From assembly GCF_039555335.1 (NCBI RefSeq), contig NC_092646.1, positions 22,318,258 to 22,382,257 on the forward strand: a stretch of 64,000 nt of DNA, written 5' to 3'. Numbering within the stretch: the stretch's first letter is position 1; each line of letters opens with the position of its first letter. Positions 54,601-64,000 of this stretch are shown here, in pieces. A program made the translations under genes and the position numbers. The DNA comes from Amphiura filiformis. Its lineage: Eukaryota > Echinodermata > Ophiuroidea > Amphilepidida > Amphiuridae. The notes beneath the pieces were generated by a model that worked only from the letters and a program-made list of their open reading frames with translations, made no database searches and was not told the DNA's origin.

Positions 54601-55300
54601 CATAATGAAATGTTGAAATTAATTGTCTATTTGTAACTATTTACTAGGTTTCAGCAAAACTGCCATATAATTACGGTATGATTTGATTCACTGGCAGAGA
54701 GGCATTACAAGCTCTTTGTGGACATGAAGGCAATGATTCAAATCAAAATATACGTTTGTGAAGGTTGTCATTCATCCAGGTATAATTAGATATTAAAATG
54801 AACTATTTAACTGGACCAACGTTTTTTTATCCTATGTACATCTTTAGGCCGTCTGAATAGTTTTATGAGTTCATTTGAATAATTGAAACAAATCACTTTA
54901 AAATCAATACGACCTTAATTTACCTGTTGAACAGGACACCTCTCCTTATCAAACTACTGTCATTCTTCTTCAAAAAATAATAGAGGTTATCCGTGTTCTA
55001 GCTGCATATCCTATCAGCGACTGCTATACCTTGTTTAGGACTTTCAAAAGAAGTACCTGCATGTGCAATCATGACTGTTTCAAAATAGCCCGCCAAAGTC
55101 ATGCAGGTAACTTCGAGGTCGTGCATTGAATTGGTTTGAATGAGGAATACTACGGGAACCAGCGCCTTTTGTTAGAAGTCACACATGAGAAAAGTGGATA
55201 ACCTCTATGGGAGTGACATTTCCCATCCTGGCTGAACAGATTATAATAGTTATACTTGTATGTTTCCTCCGCAGAGCCTTGCCGGTTCGCTGGCTCGAAA
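54601..55300. other. No gene seen
   Basis: The first 150 bases resemble the 3' flank of copy 2 (46260-46450: AAGCTCTTTGTGGACATGAA and CCAGGTATAATT). The rest is unrecognised. Confidence 0.45.
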
Positions 55301-55416
55301 CAGTAGCGTAACCAGGATTTTTTCAGAGGGGGGGAGGTGGAGTGCAAAATTTCAAACTGAGGGCAAGGGGAACAGATATTTCACAGCCCCTCCCCTCCTC
55401 CTTGGCTACGCCACTG
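55301..55416. mobile_element. Short hAT-type MITE
   Basis: CAGTAGCGTAACCAGG and CTTGGCTACGCCACTG are imperfect TIRs of the CAGTGGCGTA type; flanks GCTCGAAA and GATCAAAA match 6 of 8. Confidence 0.6.
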
Positions 55417-55424
55417 GATCAAAA

Positions 55425-55652
55425 TACCGTAAAACCTCGTCTACAAGCATATAAAGTGTTTTTGATAAAAGCTTAATTAATACGAAACAAGCGTCAATAT
55501 AGCAATACAATAGATTGGTCTTACAATAATACTTGTTTGTATATGCTTGGATCTGTAATTTATTTGCTCAAACTCCATAATGGAGCCTGGAATAATTTAG
55601 CTTTCATCAGAAGCACTATATATGGTTGTAGACGAGATTTTACGGTAGGCAT
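55425..55652. mobile_element. TIR element, TACCGTAAAA(N)CTCGTCTACAA
   Basis: TACCGTAAAACCTCGTCTAC opens and GTAGACGAGATTTTACGGTA closes the 228-bp unit. The same left terminus appears at 30461 (TACCGTAAAAATTCGT). Confidence 0.75.
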
Positions 55653-55914
55653 TTGACCGGGGTATTTGAAAGAATTTTTCCAAGTTAAAAGACAAATTCG
55701 ATTCAAAAATAAATCAGTACAAACATTTAATGAAAATAAAGGTCAGTCGAATTCTTTGACCTCCAATGTATGTATTAAACACAGCTCATTTCAGAACCTC
55801 GATTTAAAAAATAATGGTTATTACAATTACTTAAACAGTCAGTAGGGATAACGTCAAACCTCAACTGGCGGTCGACCACAGGCGTCTCAGCAGAACCAGT
55901 GTTTGAGCCCAGTT

Positions 55915-56062
55915 TCTATATTAAGGGTTTGGTGCAAGAAAGGCCTAACTGCAATAGCTGCCTGTGGGCAAATTGACAATTTGTACAATCTTTTACACAC
56001 TTGGCAGCTATTGGATATAGACTTTTCTTGTACTCATAATTGTTCAGAACAATAGGACGTGG
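55915..56062. repeat. GCAACAAAG-family foldback MITE
   Basis: GGTGCAAGAAAGG...GCAATAGCTGCC with the mirrored GGCAGCTATTGG...TTTTCTTGTAC. Confidence 0.55.
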
Positions 56063-56890
56063 TTGAATCGCAACCAGGTCCCCGTCGTTCGACTGGCGGT
56101 TGGGTTGAAGCCATCCCTTAGTAGAACATAATACACAGTATCAAATAACATTCTCTACGGTATAAACAACATAAATTACATGGAAGCTATACTCCACAGA
56201 GCTAGAGCCACAGAGCATAATAACCAGTACCTCGTATACTATACTGTAACACTCTATATTTTTGGTGTGACTTGATAGACATAGAGATAACTGACAGTTA
56301 TTTTTTGATATTCTTATTTGTTAACGAGTGAGAATTACCTCTGCTGATGTTATCTGAATGACGAATCGTTATATCTTCTGGAGGATGCAGAATATATTGC
56401 TTATTACAAGTTAACAACGGATAACATTTTCACAATGGTCGCTGAACAAACTATTGTAAAATTTGCACATGCGTTTATCCTCAATTTTGTCAAAATTTTG
56501 ATTTTTTTCACACTTTGCTTGTACTTTAATGGACTAATACGGTATGTCGCAAAACGGAAGACCAGCCAATCAGATTCGCCGATGAAATAGCGATTGTTTA
56601 ATTTTTATCTCATTGGTTCTTTCAAAATCAAATCATTTTGAGGGCACTTTTTAACGAAAATATAACATTGTTTTAAATAATGTTAACCCCAGCATGGCAA
56701 ATTGAACTATGTTGAAATATCGTTTTGTTTTTAATTATAATTATGAATAACTGCCCTTAATGGGTAGCTTTCTATAGTCATAGTTCAGGCACACCATATT
56801 TGTAAGTAAATTTCACCGTCACAGATATGTACAAGGTTCGTTACCATGAATGGTTTCTCAGCTTCTATGTCCATCATATTATCTTTATAT
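56063..56890. other. 3' flank of the C1q gene, nothing else seen
   Basis: No coding signal. A possible minus-strand poly(A) signal ATTAAA lies near 56598-56603, about 290 bases past the stop codon. Confidence 0.35.
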
Positions 56891-56894
56891 CATC

Positions 56895-58883
56895 TCAATA
56901 CAGCTGATATCCTGAAAACGTCGTGTATTTATAGTACGGATCGCCATACACGGACTGCATATCATAACCTAGGAACATTAGTGCAAGTTGGTCGCCTTGA
57001 GCTAACTGAACAACAACCTGGTTGCTAACAGTATCGTATAGATATGATCCATCGTATGACCTGAAAACCGTGGCAAGGATATCTTGGTTTCTAACGAGGT
57101 TTATGATTGGGTAATCTGGGGTGATGATGGTGAAAGCAAAGACATACATTCCTGGATTGGTGCAGGTGAAAATTCCGGTGGATATGTCAAAGTTATTGCC
57201 TACATTCGTGGTGACTTGGTCAAAGGTCAAAATGTCACTCATATTACCAACTTGAGCACTGGTTTTGTATACAGTGAATGCACAATTCCCTGCTTGGCGA
57301 GATGGGGTAGACACCGGCTTTGGGAGGGATATTACAGGGCGATTTCCACGCGGTCCTTCTGGTCCGGGGATTTTGGGGTAAAGCCCAGGTGACACTTTCA
57401 GAGACGTATCGATATCATTAGGAGTATAGCGTCGAAGTGTAGATGTGGCGTCGGTGTTGTCCTTGAAGACAGAATTTGTTATGATTGTGTTTGATTCAAC
57501 TGGACGTAACGCCGCCCATGATGTATGCAATGCCATCAACATTAGGTATAACAGTGAAGTAGCTGAAACAAAAAGGAAAAAATGATGGTCATAAATTCTG
57601 TGGGAACATAACGTAAAGTAAACAATAATAAATATCAATATACATAAAACTGGATGTAATGTTATCAGTCATCCAGTCATTGAAATCAACAATTATTTAC
57701 TGAATTTAATATAATTCTGGAACTTACTTAGTTTTACAAATGAACTTGCTACGTTGCATCTGATACCATCAGACTTCCTCAAGTACCACGTGACCAGCCC
57801 AGCGGGTCAGTTGCATGAACAAGTCTGATGGTATGACACAGCGTTTATGTTGTAAAACCATGTAAGCTCTAGTATTAGATTAATTTCTACACATTTGTAA
57901 CTTTACGTAAGAAAGTGCCATTAATATCCATGATTATTTATCACTTCCTTCAGCGAGTCTGATAACGAACGTCTCAAGTATACACATGCAATATGTGGTC
58001 AGACTCATAAACTTGTCTAGTTTGTACGCCCCCTCGTCTTTATTCATGGTGTTATAGCCTTTGATTTACTCATAAATAAACGGCAACCAGTAAGTTTGGC
58101 TACGTCATTAAGACCAGGCAGTGTTGCCGTTTCTACTAACATATAGAGTGATCACGATTCCTGATAGGAATTTCTGAGTGAGTATCATTTTTTTGATCTG
58201 AAAAATTAACATGTGCTACTTAATTGAACTATGAACGATCCTGAATTTGATTTCAAGAGGACTTGAATTAGATTTGGGTCGGTTTACGGTTCCAGATTAA
58301 AGTGTTAAAAGTTCGAATAAAGTATTTTTGGTCTTGAAGGACAAACAATCTATCGTAGACGATACGTAATATAATGTAAACTGTATTTGTTATAAAATAA
58401 TAACCAGTCTTTCCAAACTAATGTCCACTGCACAACACGGTGTCAATTAAAGTTCACGGGATGAGTTTCAAACTCTTTCCCGTCGTGTTACGCTGATCAA
58501 AACAAGGAAAAAAGAAAGAAAGCCACACCTTTGGGGAATGAACGTATAAATGTCATGCTGCTTTTTATACATTCCACCGGTTGTTAGCTCTAGCAAACGA
58601 CATTTTGTATAGGAAGCAGTTTGAAGGAAAGTTTGTACTCCTAGCTATAACATGCATGCAGATATACATTTATTATATCTTGTTTTGAAATCAATAATAA
58701 TAATGGTTTCGACTCAATAATAATAGTTGGTTATGGAATTGCCACTAGTAATACACATAGACATCAAGACATGTAGTCTACACATAGACTAAGCTACACC
58801 AAGATAGACTAATACACGGTTTATAAGTATCGTCTATCCATTGATGTTCTTCCGTCAAAAAACAAAAAAAAGCACTTACCCAT
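56895..58883 (-). CDS. Secreted C1q-domain protein, two coding exons
   Basis: Exon 1 codes only ATGG (58883-58880) before the donor GTAAGT. Exon 2 is 57562-56895 after an acceptor with a good pyrimidine tract (TTTTTCCTTTTTGTTTCAG). Joined, the protein is 223 residues starting MATSLLYLMLMALHTSWA, a convincing signal peptide. A three-triplet collagen stub (GPE GPR GNR) lies at 68-76. The C1q domain is 94-223: CAFTVYKTS, LTFDQVTTNVGNNFD, GIFTCTNPGMYVFAFTI, QVVVQLAQGDQLALMF and the terminal YTTFSGYQLY. C1q proteins trimerise and act as extracellular pattern-recognition or adhesion modules. Such a short collagen part implies it is more C1q-like globular (ghC1q) than complement C1q. No neighbour suggests a pathway. 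Confidence 0.9.
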
Positions 58884-58954
58884 GTTTCTTGATCCTGGCT
58901 AAAGTTGTGTGTATCTTATGATCCGTGTCTTTGTACATCCAAGTGTGATTATCA

Positions 58955-58992
58955 ACTCAAAAATACTTACAGCCCGCTGATATTTATATTAC
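58955..58992 (-). promoter_or_regulatory. TATA box and likely start of the C1q gene
   Basis: AATATAAATA on the minus strand at 58981-58990 is followed about 30 bases downstream by the 5' UTR that leads to the ATG at 58883. Its distance to exon 1 is what a TATA promoter would show; no start site was mapped. Confidence 0.5.
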
Positions 58993-59099
58993 TTGTACAC
59001 GTGTGATGTTCATTGCCAAAACAAAACAGTTCCCATAAGTCCATGCGGCATACCTTTCAAGTTCATGAAAATTTATAACAACAATTTATTTCACACTAA

Positions 59100-59660
59100 A
59101 TCGAAAACGTCTAGGAACAAAAAATCATCCATATAATGAACAGATCGTATCAGATGATCGGTTTTAAATGATAAGAATATCTATTTGGATTGAATTTGTT
59201 ACAATTTGCAGTGGAATCATATCATTCAAAAATAGCTACTATGCAATAGCTTTCAATTGCATTGTGGGATATGTATGGAGTCGTTGATCTCATCGGATAG
59301 TGGTGCTCATGGGGTGACGGATACCACACTGGTATATCCCCGGTATCTATCCTGTCACGTTGCCTTGGCGTAATCGATTGTTCTATCCAGGGCTAATAAA
59401 CGGAAACCATCGGAACTATTAAATTTGTATTTGACTTCCTTATGCCTGGATTTTGAAGGCTAATTAGTTGCTAAAGTTAAGTTGTTTTATGTTGTTTTAT
59501 ATAAAGATAAACTGGTGATTCATTTGGCACAACTTGCTTGACATTGTGGTTGCCAAACACAATGGATACATATATAACTATTATAGTCCACGTGGTAGTT
59601 AAAATAAAGGTTTGGTTATTTAATATGTAACAATATGGCTATACTAAATTACCAAGACCG
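59100..59660. other. No gene seen
   Basis: AT-rich upstream region of the C1q gene without recognisable exon or repeat ends. Confidence 0.4.
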
Positions 59661-59663
59661 CAG

Positions 59664-60346
59664 CACATGTCGTCGGCTGTATTCCATAGTGGCGTATAGT
59701 GATTTTTGGTCATTTTTTTGAAAATTGGCACATATGTCTTTAATGATGTTCTCTTTCATTTTTTCTAAGTGTCATCAGTCATAATTAGCTAATTAATTAG
59801 TAATTGATTAATTAAATGTGGCGTATAGTTACAAAGTGACATTTTTCGTATTCCATAGTGGCGTATCGACCATACGCCACTTTTTATACACATTTTATAA
59901 TTATGAAATATCGGCAAAAATGAAAAACATCGTATGTCATAGTGGCGTACGCGTATCGGACCTATACGCCACTATGGAATACGATGTTTTTCATTTTTTT
60001 CGATATTTCATAATTATAAAATGTGTAAAAAGTGGCGTATGGTCGATACGCCACTATGGAATACGAAAAAGGTTAGGGTATTGCGTTTTGTTCGTTTTCC
60101 ATAGTGACGTATAGTTTTATTGTCAGTTTGCCAGCAAAAGTATGTATTTATTTCTTTTGAAAATATATAACAATAAAATCTATTTAGTTTACTACAGAAA
60201 TTTCACATCATTTACAAAATATAATGAATGTCTGATTTACACAACTCGATTTTAAATTGGCATTTCTTCAAACCCGATTTTCTCGAAAAGTTGTTTATTC
60301 ACGGCGCCCCACTATACGCCACTATGGAATACGGACGACGATGTGA
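59664..60346. mobile_element. TIR element with iterated ATACGCCACTATGGAATACG
   Basis: Termini CACATGTCGTCGGCTGTATT and its near-complement at 60330-60346. The 20-mer in the heading, or its complement, occurs about seven times (near 59681, 59850, 59937, 59963, 60040, 60097 and 60311). The middle, 59847-60066, is a near-perfect 220-bp palindrome. No protein. Confidence 0.8.
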
Positions 60347-60689
60347 CATATTGCCATTCAACTATTAGTGACTTTATAAATCATATCAGCGTCGTCTGTG
60401 AAACGCATAACTTTATCAACCCGCTACAACCTAAACCATCGCATCCAGAACCAGTTCCTCATATTTGCCACGAGTAGCTAACAACAGCGTCAGACACTAT
60501 GAATCAAATGTGACCCACTTCCAATGGGACGGTTTAATAATCCTCAATACAATCCTAGCTCCAAATTTGACCTCAAGTTGCGGAGTATGAGTTTTTGTAC
60601 CCAGATATTTAAAGGTCATTCTCTGCATGTACAAACTTATTGGGGTTAAAGAACTGTGTGCTGACAGATAAGCATACTTCTATTTCGAC

Positions 60690-60836
60690 TGCTCAGTGCC
60701 AGAAGTGGGTAAGTGCAATAGCTGCCCTGTGAATATTTGACAATTTACACACAGTATATTGTACTCATCTTCGCATGACAGCTACACATGACAGCTATTG
60801 CACTTACCCACTTTTGGCACTGAGCGGTCGATTTAC
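60690..60836. mobile_element. GCAACAAAG-family relative, TIR GCTCAGTGCCAGAAGTGGGTAAG
   Basis: GTGGGTAAGTGCAATAGCTG and CAGCTATTGCACTTACCCAC are exact inverted ends, with CTCAGTGCC/GGCACTGAG outside them. Confidence 0.75.
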
Positions 60837-61456
60837 CGTGGAACGTGACTGATACAGTCAAGGATCAAAACAGTGGATTACTATTTAGAATTTTAATTCA
60901 ATTCGTTTTATTTTCATAAGCACACGGATAACAATTACAATCTATGGCAGAAAAGAACGACACCTGGTTACATTTTGAAACGTTCACAGTGTAAACACGG
61001 AAGTGGGGTTCTGATTGGCTGATTCAATCGTCTGACAATCGTAACAACAAACCAATAATCTGATTTGCCGATTGGTCGGCACAGAGTGGTGCTCTTGAAG
61101 AGAACACAAAGCTCTGCGTATGTAAGCAGGAAGCTAATGTAACAGAGACGAGTCAAACCATAATTTATAAGAAAATGGTGGGAAACACTAACAATATAAA
61201 ACAAAAGATTGTATGATGATAATATAGAAGACAAGACATGACGGTGCTCGAAATTTGGAAATAAATTTAGTTATACATTCCTTTATTAGCAATATGGTTT
61301 CGGAAGAGATTCACACTGATCGTCACACGTCCATGTTGATCTCGAACTAAGAAAGTATATCAGTAATGATCTCCTTCACTAGTGTACTTCGTTCGTGTGT
61401 ATTGTATACCTCGACTGCCAACATTAGACCCAGTTTTAACCACCGTTTATCAGTTG

Positions 61457-61530
61457 GAGCTGGTAGCCTAATGGATAAGGCGTCCGTCTAGAGATCGGAA
61501 GGTCGTGGGTTCGATTCCCATGCCGGCACA
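61457..61530 (+). tRNA. tRNA-like Pol III unit (tRNA-derived SINE head or tRNA pseudogene)
   Basis: TAGCCTAATGGATA matches an internal A box and GGTTCGATTCC an exact B box. The D stem GCC/GGC, an anticodon stem TCCG/CGGA and a T stem closed by GGG/CCC fold. The loop CTAGAGA would present AGA, but there is no long serine-type variable arm. The acceptor stem GCTGGTA/TGCCGGC forces one missing base before the D stem. A T6 terminator follows at 61538. The misfit stem argues for a tRNA-derived SINE rather than a working tRNA. Confidence 0.45.
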
Positions 61531-61534
61531 TTCC

Positions 61535-63050
61535 CTTGCTTTTTTCAAGTTCGGTTGTGTGCCGGTCGGGATTTGTATTTATTTGTTGTCTTGTTTAATT
61601 GTAACACTTTGAGTTGGTAAACTGTTCATTCTTTCTTAGTAAATGTCCTGAAGACCAATAAGTTTTAGGATCATCGTTATCAAATACTCTCATAATTATC
61701 GTGGAGTTTATGTTTTACTCAGTTGATCTAGTCATATTGGTGCCATACTTTGAATATGTTTAAATATATTTTTCAACTTAATTTTCTTATTTACTAAGGT
61801 AACTGATTTACTATTTAAATTTAGATACTTGGATCAAATAATTCACTATTTATTGTATTATCAATGAGTTTACACTTGCAATAATTACAATATTTCCATA
61901 AAATATCAGCAATGATTTATTCAAGGTCCTCCAGTCAATGAAGTACAATGACCTCCTTTTAAACCTTGTCATTGCCACGTTAACATCTTGTGCTTTGTTA
62001 TCTTTTCCTACAGTTTCACTAAGCGGTTTTTAAAAGCATATAAATATTTGTTTCAATATTTCCAATAACCAACAATTTGAAATCGTTTATTGTTGCCATG
62101 GTAACACATGCTAGAATAAACACCAGACTTAGTACTTATGGTTACTTGACGGATAATACAGGAGTCAAGTGCCTCGTGTTATATTGCTACAAGAGTATAC
62201 GTCGTATTAAATATTATCATCTTTTACGCAGAAATATTACACAGTGAAGGGGAAGGGCAATATTAATAGTGACTACTGTTTCTCGGGGTGGGGAGTGTGT
62301 GTCGGGGTGGGGTGGGGGTGTGTTTATATTATGGGTGCAACTATTATTGGGTGTGTTTTGAGAAATAACAATACTATTTTATTATACAACCATATGTTTT
62401 GGCATAATGGTATTTGCAAACTGCGTGAAATGGAAACTTACTTTAGATGTTACCCTAATATCTAAATGTTTAATAATAATTATGTAAATGTTCTTGCTTG
62501 TCGGTGTGGCCAAGTTGGAGTATGTGGGTGTGGGGTTAGTGGGTGTGAAGGGTGGGTGCGTGGAGTGTGCATGTCTACTATAAATGCGACCTACATCTCA
62601 TGTTGTTTGTGTCGTATTATGCAACAATGTTAAATCTACATAAGAGTACAACCTATTATTGTGTAAATGCTTGTTTGTTGGGGTGACCAAGTTGGTGTGT
62701 GTGGGTGAGTGCTGGATGTGGGGTATCTATTTACATGCAGCCCATATTTCAGGAATTTGTCTTGTAAGAACTGAATAAACAACGGGACTACACGAAATGG
62801 TAAATTTACTTTAGATTTCAGTCTAATATTATATTTGAATATTATAGTTGTGCGTATACAACGCACAACACACTCACCCAATGCGCCAACACACCCCACT
62901 TAGACGCTCACCACACAACAGTAACACCAATAAAACGAGCATTTACACATTATTAGGGCACCGTATAATTTAACACTTATTGCAATGCAGTATCAATATA
63001 TATACATAAAACTATAGACAAACCATTAAGCGGCTCTATCTAATTGTGCG
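61535..63050. other. No gene seen; GT-rich low-complexity tracts
   Basis: Tracts such as GTGTGTGTGGGGTGGGGG near 62287 and GTGGGTGTGG near 62525 are purine-biased and open by chance. No exon, motif or TIR. Confidence 0.4.
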
Positions 63051-63057
63051 ACTATTG

Positions 63058-63312
63058 GGATATTCCAGTTGAAATCCACACTACCCCTGTGGAAGATTTT
63101 CATCTTCCACAGGGGGAGTATGTTTTTCAAGTGTAATTGGTGTACTCCCCTTGTATTATGGCTTTATCCATATCTTCCACAACTGGAGTGAGTATTTCAA
63201 ATGGAAGTTACCCAATTGTCTGTTCTGTTAAAAATGTATGCTCCCTCTGTGGTAGACTTTAGCTAAATCTTCCACCGGGGTAGTGTGGATTTTAAATAGA
63301 TAGCTCATTCTT
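63058..63312. mobile_element. CTTCCACA MITE, divergent copy
   Basis: CCAGTTGAAATCCACACTAC at the left, GTAGTGTGGATTTTAAAT at the right, and an inner GGAAGATTTTCATCTTCC hairpin. Differs from the major family by CCCCTGTGGAAG in place of CCCCTATGGAAG. Confidence 0.65.
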
Positions 63313-63319
63313 TGCACGC

Positions 63320-64000
63320 CTACACCTTACCCGAGGATAGGGGTGGCCGTCCAACGTCGAGGCTAGAGGGTTGTTGAGCCCCGGTGATTTTTTATTTTTA
63401 ATCTTACAAAAACATTATAAAGTGTTATTGAGCTCATGCTTGATATTTAGATTAAATTTTGTTATTTTCTTTCTTATTTATCCACAATGCCAGTTTTCTT
63501 ATGTATTTCTTATGTTTTCTTTATGTATCTTTATTGTTTTTGCTCCTGTATCGCGTATCTTGCTTGCGTCTTAATTTGTCATTTGCCACCTTTGGTTTGA
63601 TTGGATCAGATCATATGTCACAATTATCAGTGGGCTTCGACTATATTTATAAATACGTATTTATAAATACGCATGTGACGGCGCTGCCATACAGCTTACA
63701 GACAGGAAGTCTGGAAGTGGCCTTCGACACAGCAGGTGATCTTCTTGTACATTTGAATGCAAAGGAGGTAAACTACACCAGACTATGCAGCAAAATTGTC
63801 TATTTTGTTCAACTTTGAGATATTATTGTAAACGTTTCCGTCGATAATTTTTTTACGTCGGTAAATACTTTCAAAATGATGTTTTGATAACATTTACAAT
63901 TCGGAATCCCCCCTAATAATTTTGTTATTCAATAAAATATAATACTTAAATTTAACACTTAAATTTATCTAAATAGTTCCGAACCTTTTCTGTATAGTGT
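63320..64000. other. No gene seen
   Basis: A 119-codon chance frame at 63459 has no motif. TATTTATAAATACG occurs twice in tandem near 63647-63672 and is self-complementary. Confidence 0.4.

Noticed and set aside
57084-57392. 102-codon plus-strand frame
   Set aside because: Lies wholly within the C1q exon on the other strand.

Overview
This is a repeat-laden animal genome window, not a prokaryotic one. The genes have introns with GT-AG junctions, and a tRNA-type Pol III unit, several LINE families, Penelope-like, pogo and Tc1 remnants and many MITEs are present. The gene content (UTP11, a secreted C1q-domain protein, a lineage-specific rhodopsin-class GPCR cluster) and the foldback MITEs suggest a marine invertebrate deuterostome such as an echinoderm or hemichordate. 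That placement is inference; no species call is possible from the sequence alone.

Layout. 1-8650 holds an almost full-length but broken APE-type LINE (about 575-4069, flanked by a 12-bp direct repeat), then a TIR element with G-rich minisatellite and a locally duplicated block. 8652-27297 (+) carries seven exons of UTP11, an SSU-processome protein; its first coding exon was not found. Its introns are full of transposons, and intron 7 alone (about 9.5 kb) holds three LINE 3' fragments, a pogo-type transposase relic interrupted by one of them, and several MITEs. Just after the UTP11 stop the terminal exon plus 3' flank has been tandemly copied.

28-33.9 kb is intergenic DNA with a probable PIF/Harbinger-like element, foldback elements and a Tc1/mariner transposase remnant. 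33.9-54.6 kb is a cluster of class A GPCR genes and pseudogenes in two opposite-strand subfamilies. Two plus-strand genes look intact (ATGs at 40653 and 53641), one plus-strand copy has a 64-bp deletion (45379-46259), and at least five minus-strand copies are broken by frameshifts, unequal-crossover fusions or MITE insertions. The two subfamilies recur as divergent pairs with duplicated intervening DNA, and Penelope fragments lie beside the copies. 56895-58883 (-) is a two-exon gene for a small secreted protein with a short collagen stub and a C1q domain. The last 5 kb holds a TIR element with an iterated 20-mer, a tRNA-like Pol III unit and a MITE.

The genes do not form a pathway. The two main signals are a divergent-pair GPCR birth-and-death cluster with datable transposon insertions, and the partial duplication of the UTP11 terminal exon.
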